A DNA stretch of 64,000 bases. Source: an uncultured Verrucomicrobiales bacterium (lineage in GTDB: Bacteria > Verrucomicrobiota > Verrucomicrobiia > Verrucomicrobiales > Akkermansiaceae). The stretch lies in NCBI GenBank assembly GCA_937969495.1, contig CALBVY010000037.1, positions 1 to 64,000 of the forward strand, in the 5' to 3' direction. Both the position numbers and the translations under genes were made by a program. Under the pieces are notes generated by a model. That model did not search any database. It was not told the origin of the DNA and was given only the letters and a program-made list of their open reading frames with translations. This document shows, one piece after another, positions 60,932 through 64,000 of this stretch; position 1 is the stretch's first letter; each line of letters starts with the position of its first letter.

Positions 60932-61330
60932 CTACCAAACGAATGCGAGGATCTCGCCGCCGAGCTTTTCCCTACGTGCATGTGTTCCTGTCTTCAATCC
61001 CTTAGGAGTGGAAACGATGGAGATGCCGAGGCCATTGAGGACACGCGGGATTTCTCCCGCACCAACGTAGCGGCGGATTCCTGGCTTGGAAACGCGCTTG
61101 AGATCTGTAAGAACGGCGGTGCCGTTATCAGAGTATTTGACTTTCACTTTAATCTCTTTGAAATTCTCAGTGCTTACTTCGTAGTTCCAGATGTAGCCTT
61201 CGGCTTCGAGGATTTTTGCGATTTCCTCTTTAATCTTGGAATGAGGTGCGGTGAAAAACTCATTACCTGCGCGTGATGCGTTCTTCAGGCGTGTGAGAAA
61301 GTCAGAAATGGGGTCACTTAAAACTGCCAT
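60932..61330 (-). CDS. rpsH: 30S ribosomal protein S8
   Basis: The 132-residue protein has the S8 pattern DPISDFLTRLKNASRA and the C-terminal TPKGLKTGTHARREKLGGEI. It normally follows rpsN, which is absent from the 42-base gap to rplE. Confidence 0.96.
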   Translation of the reverse strand: MAVLSDPISDFLTRLKNASRAGNEFFTAPHSKIKEEIAKILEAEGYIWNYEVSTENFKEIKVKVKYSDNGTAVLTDLKRVSKPGIRRYVGAGEIPRVLNGLGISIVSTPKGLKTGTHARREKLGGEILAFVW

Positions 61331-61372
61331 AGTGCTTGTAGTTCGTTAAATATTTAGATGATGGATAATGGA

Positions 61373-61945
61373 CTAAGCGGCAGCTTCGTCTTCGGATTTT
61401 TTAGGCTCACGGAATGGCATACCAAGCGCCTTAAGGAGCGCACGGCCTTCGTCATCGCTAGGAGCGGAGGTGACAAAAATAAGGTCAAATCCAAGCTGAC
61501 GCTTGATCTGATCGAGCTCAATCTCAGGAAAAATAGACTGATCATTGATACCAACAGCGTAGTTACCACGGCCATCGAAACTCTTAGGAGAAATACCACG
61601 GAAGTCACGAATGTTAGGCGCGGTGATATTGATGAAGCGATCAAGGAACTCCCACATATGATTACCACGGAGAGTAACACGTGCGCCAACAGCCTCGCCC
61701 TCGCGAACCTTGAAGTTAGCTACACTCTTACGAGCGTATGAGATACTTGGCTTCTGGCCAGTGATCTTTGAAATATCTTCGATAGCGTCTTCCACTGCTT
61801 GCTTGCGGTCTGAGGCAGAGCCAACGTGAGTGGTGACAACGATTTTCTCAAGCACAGGGACTTGATGAGGATTGGTGTAGCCTTGTTCTTTGGTAAGAGC
61901 TGGCACGACCTTGTCCTTGTAGTAGGTCTGTAATGTAGGTTTCAT
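61373..61945 (-). CDS. rplE: 50S ribosomal protein L5
   Basis: The 190-residue 5S rRNA-binding protein has VGSASDRKQAVEDAIEDI and the C-terminal FDLIFVTSAPSDDEGRALL. The tail EPKKSEDEAAA is an acidic addition. Order with rplX and rpsH is conserved. Confidence 0.96.
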   Translation of the reverse strand: MKPTLQTYYKDKVVPALTKEQGYTNPHQVPVLEKIVVTTHVGSASDRKQAVEDAIEDISKITGQKPSISYARKSVANFKVREGEAVGARVTLRGNHMWEFLDRFINITAPNIRDFRGISPKSFDGRGNYAVGINDQSIFPEIELDQIKRQLGFDLIFVTSAPSDDEGRALLKALGMPFREPKKSEDEAAA

Positions 61946-62039
61946 AATAGCGGGTCAGCTTAGTGTTGTTTAGTCGCTTAAGCGCGTTTGGTTTTTAGCC
62001 TGAGAAAGTTGATTGACTATCCCCTGCTGAAAGTTTTCG

Positions 62040-62270
62040 TTAGGAGATTTTTTTTACGTTAGAAATGGCGATAGCGCCATCTTGCTCGAGTATTCCACCG
62101 TCCGGGTGCTGCTCTGACTTACGGATAGCTTTTTTGATGATGCGAACACCTTCTACAACTACCTGTGCCTTTTCAGCGTTTACGGAAAGTACGGTGCCTT
62201 GCTTACCTTTGTGGTTGCCAGCGATGACTTCAACTTGGTCACCTTTGCTTACGTGGGTCTTAGTTCTCAT
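62040..62270 (-). CDS. rplX: 50S ribosomal protein L24
   Basis: The 76-residue protein has the KOW motif [19 protein letters not shown] and [17 protein letters not shown]. It follows rplN by 27 bases. No Shine-Dalgarno sequence is visible. Confidence 0.95.
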   Translation of the reverse strand: MRTKTHVSKGDQVEVIAGNHKGKQGTVLSVNAEKAQVVVEGVRIIKKAIRKSEQHPDGGILEQDGAIAISNVKKIS

Positions 62271-62297
62271 GGTCTTGAGTAAAATTGGAAATTAGGA

Positions 62298-62663
62298 TTA
62301 GAGCACCTCGGGAGCGAGGGAGACGATTTTCATGTAGCGCTTCTCACGCAGCTCACGAGCAACGGGGCCGAAGATGCGTGTGCCTTTCGGGTTACCGTCC
62401 TTATCAATGATAACGATGGCGTTATTATCAAAACGGAGCACTGAGCCATCTGCCCGACGGACAGGGTATGCTGAACGCACGACCACGGCTTTGACTACCT
62501 CACCTTTTTTAATACTGGCAGTGGGGATAGACTCGCGCACGTGAGCGGTGATGATATCACCGACGCGAGCCACCTTAGTGCGCTTGCCAATGACACCAAT
62601 CATCTTGGCGACGCGAGCGCCAGTGTTATCGGCGATTTGAACTTTGGATTCCATTTGGATCAT
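62298..62663 (-). CDS. rplN: 50S ribosomal protein L14
   Basis: The 121-residue protein begins [17 protein letters not shown] and has [10 protein letters not shown] and [15 protein letters not shown], all L14 marks. Length is normal. Confidence 0.96.
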   Translation of the reverse strand: MIQMESKVQIADNTGARVAKMIGVIGKRTKVARVGDIITAHVRESIPTASIKKGEVVKAVVVRSAYPVRRADGSVLRFDNNAIVIIDKDGNPKGTRIFGPVARELREKRYMKIVSLAPEVL

Positions 62664-62734
62664 GGCGAAAAATGTTGTGTTTGATAGTTATTGATTCGTA
62701 ATTATCTGCGTTACTTCGAGAGTGACACTGAAAA

Positions 62735-63001
62735 TTAGTGAGTGAGGACTTCTTGGAGCTTCCAGCACTTTTTCTTAGAAATAGGTCTGGTCTCGATGAT
62801 ACTGACTTTATCGCCTACTGCGGCATCGCCATTTTCATCGTGTGCGTAGAATTTCTTAGATCTCTTGATGATCTTCTTGAAACGAGGGTGTGGCACGCGG
62901 TTTGTATATTCAACAACGATGGTTTTATCCATTGATGTTGAAATAACGATACCAACGCGAGTCTTGCGAAGACCGGCAGATTGAGTGTTTGATTCGCTCA
63001 T
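62735..63001 (-). CDS. rpsQ: 30S ribosomal protein S17
   Basis: The 88-residue protein has SMDKTIVVEYTNRVPHPRF and KSKKFYAHDE-like residues (KRSKKFYAHDENGDAAVGD) and the C-terminal ETRPISKKKCWKL, all typical of S17. Normal operon order after rpmC. Confidence 0.95.
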   Translation of the reverse strand: MSESNTQSAGLRKTRVGIVISTSMDKTIVVEYTNRVPHPRFKKIIKRSKKFYAHDENGDAAVGDKVSIIETRPISKKKCWKLQEVLTH

Positions 63002-63040
63002 GGTGAAATTGATTGTTAGTTAGATTGATAAAACCTTCGC

Positions 63041-63244
63041 TTAGCCCTGTTGACGGCGCTGAGTGAGGATAGTCTGGACACGAGCAGTCTCGCGACGGAC
63101 GAGACGGCGACGAGCCGTATTCTCTAGCTGGCCAGTAGCCTGCTGAAGACGAAGATTAAGCGCCTCTTGCTTGAGGTCACGAAGACGGCCGGTGAGTTCC
63201 TCTGTAGAGAGCTCGCGGATTTCTGTGATTTTGGTCTGAGCCAT
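63041..63244 (-). CDS. rpmC: 50S ribosomal protein L29
   Basis: The 67-residue helical protein has [20 protein letters not shown] and [17 protein letters not shown], the L29 signature. Confidence 0.95.
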   Translation of the reverse strand: MAQTKITEIRELSTEELTGRLRDLKQEALNLRLQQATGQLENTARRRLVRRETARVQTILTQRRQQG

Positions 63245-63282
63245 GGCTTAGAATAATGAGTTGTGAATAGTGACTGATGGAT

Positions 63283-63702
63283 TTAGCCGTGGTTACCACG
63301 AACAATGAAACGGGTAGGAACTCCCAGCTTGTAGGAAGCAAGACGTAGTGCGCCCTTAGCTGCAGATTCTGATACACCACCAACTTCAAAAAGCATTGTG
63401 CCAGGGCGGATCACAGCGACCCATGCCTCAACAGCACCTTTACCTTTACCCATACGAGTTTCAGGTGGGCGGCCAGTGATGGACTTATGAGGGAACACAC
63501 GAATCCAGACTTTTCCTTTACGCTTGAGTTTACGGTTGATGGCAACACGGCAGGCTTCAATCTGACGGTTCGTCATCCATCCGCGACCGAGGCACTGCAG
63601 ACCGAAGTCACCGAAGGCTACGGTATTTCCGCGCTGGGCGTTACCGCCGCGATTTCCGCGCTGAGTCTTGCGGAACTTCACTCTTTTTGGCATTAATGGC
63701 AT
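63283..63702 (-). CDS. rplP: 50S ribosomal protein L16
   Basis: The 139-residue protein has [16 protein letters not shown] and [20 protein letters not shown], diagnostic for L16. It carries the strongest Shine-Dalgarno sequence in the window (AGGAGG, eight-base spacing). Confidence 0.96.
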   Translation of the reverse strand: MPLMPKRVKFRKTQRGNRGGNAQRGNTVAFGDFGLQCLGRGWMTNRQIEACRVAINRKLKRKGKVWIRVFPHKSITGRPPETRMGKGKGAVEAWVAVIRPGTMLFEVGGVSESAAKGALRLASYKLGVPTRFIVRGNHG

Positions 63703-63710
63703 GGTATTAT

Positions 63711-63716
63711 CCTCCT
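63711..63716 (-). promoter_or_regulatory. strong ribosome binding site of rplP
   Basis: AGGAGG on the minus strand with ATAATACC between it and the ATG. Nearly all other genes in the operon lack such a site. Confidence 0.85.
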
Positions 63717-63752
63717 AGGTAAATGTTAAAATTTCTTATTTAATGGACCCAA

Positions 63753-64000
63753 TTAACGGGCGTTATTACGGTCACGGCGTTGGCCTCCACCACGTGGACG
63801 ACCTCCTCCAGAATCTTGCTGTTCTGTTTCTTCCTTCTTATTGATCCAAGTCTTGATACCAATGATACCGTAGACGGTGCGGGCTTCTGCAAAACCGTAA
63901 TCGATAGGCACTCGCAGTGTTTGTAGTGGCACTTTGCCTTCACGGTACCATTCAGCACGGGCAATATCAGCACCTCCAAGACGACCTGCGCAACGGATGC
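63753..64000 (-). CDS. rpsC: 30S ribosomal protein S3, C-terminal part (N-terminus beyond window)
   Basis: The frame read from the right edge gives [20 protein letters not shown] and [17 protein letters not shown], the C-terminal S3 domain, and ends in a Gly/Arg-rich tail ([18 protein letters not shown]). The stop is at 63755-63753. It continues the S10/spc operon leftward into rplP with a normal spacing of 50 bases. Confidence 0.93.
   Translation of the reverse strand, partial: IRCAGRLGGADIARAEWYREGKVPLQTLRVPIDYGFAEARTVYGIIGIKTWINKKEETEQQDSGGGRPRGGGQRRDRNNAR

Noticed and set aside
63740-63979. 79-residue minus-strand ORF at the right edge
   Set aside because: It is a frame-shifted reading of the rpsC end; the true frame gives the S3 C-terminus.
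1-64000. CRISPR arrays, rRNA genes, prophage genes
   Set aside because: No regularly spaced repeats, no rRNA sequence and no phage structural genes were seen.

Overview
The window most resembles a chromosome segment of a Gram-negative member of the Verrucomicrobiota, probably a marine relative of Rubritalea or Akkermansia. This is an inference from content. It carries a giant ThuA / GDSL-like / dehydrogenase-propeller / cytochrome c protein of the type named after Pirellula and Verrucomicrobium, several lipoproteins, an arabinose-5-phosphate isomerase (Kdo, hence LPS), a nickel superoxide dismutase, and a lysine/alanine-rich histone-H1-like protein. Most genes, including most ribosomal protein genes, have no Shine-Dalgarno sequence.

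Layout. 1-9 kb: a partial PAS sensor, a cellulose-synthase-like glycosyltransferase behind a C-tract repeat, an L,D-transpeptidase, rpsT, argH, an apparently exported Ni-SOD, and a divergent pair encoding a His/Met-rich outer-membrane barrel and a small membrane protein with a C-x-x-C motif. 8.3-14.6 kb: an alpha/beta hydrolase, a PAS-AraC regulator, and a five-gene cassette (PEP-hydrolase-like TIM barrel, Tm-1-like protein, LsrF-like aldolase/thiolase, ribulose-phosphate-epimerase-like protein, SDR) that looks like an uncharacterised sugar-phosphate pathway. 14.7-19.4 kb: a response regulator and the 1386-residue haem protein. 19.5-25.3 kb: a minus-strand operon tyrA-aroA-cmk-plsC-orf, a lipoprotein and a mechanosensitive-channel-like protein. 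25.5-30 kb: a luxE-luxC pair without luciferase, an IF-1-like gene, cysE divergent from an Rrf2 regulator, and an exported C39-like protease.

30.0-33.1 kb is the clearest accessory region. Four short minus-strand ORFs are separated by inverted-repeat junctions that resemble integron attC sites, and the stub of an IS110-family transposase lies among them. I read this as a small or decayed gene-cassette array without an integrase, next to a tRNA-Glu gene.

33.4-57 kb is mostly housekeeping: kdsD, efp, purU, cysK-proA, rlmN, a glutaredoxin, a large TPR-like/low-complexity protein, a protoporphyrinogen-oxidase-like gene, ftsY, nth, a 3D-domain lipoprotein, transaldolase, ilvB-ilvN, an inositol-monophosphatase-family gene, class II fba, a pterin dehydratase, the histone-like gene and ilvA. 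ilvA, ilvB and ilvN together supply the entry steps of isoleucine and valine synthesis; cysE and cysK supply cysteine.

57.1-64 kb holds the S10/spc ribosomal operon on the minus strand (rpsC to secY, with rpsC running off the window). It lacks rpsN and rpmD at their usual places, and S5 has a long Ala/RGG-rich N-terminal extension.
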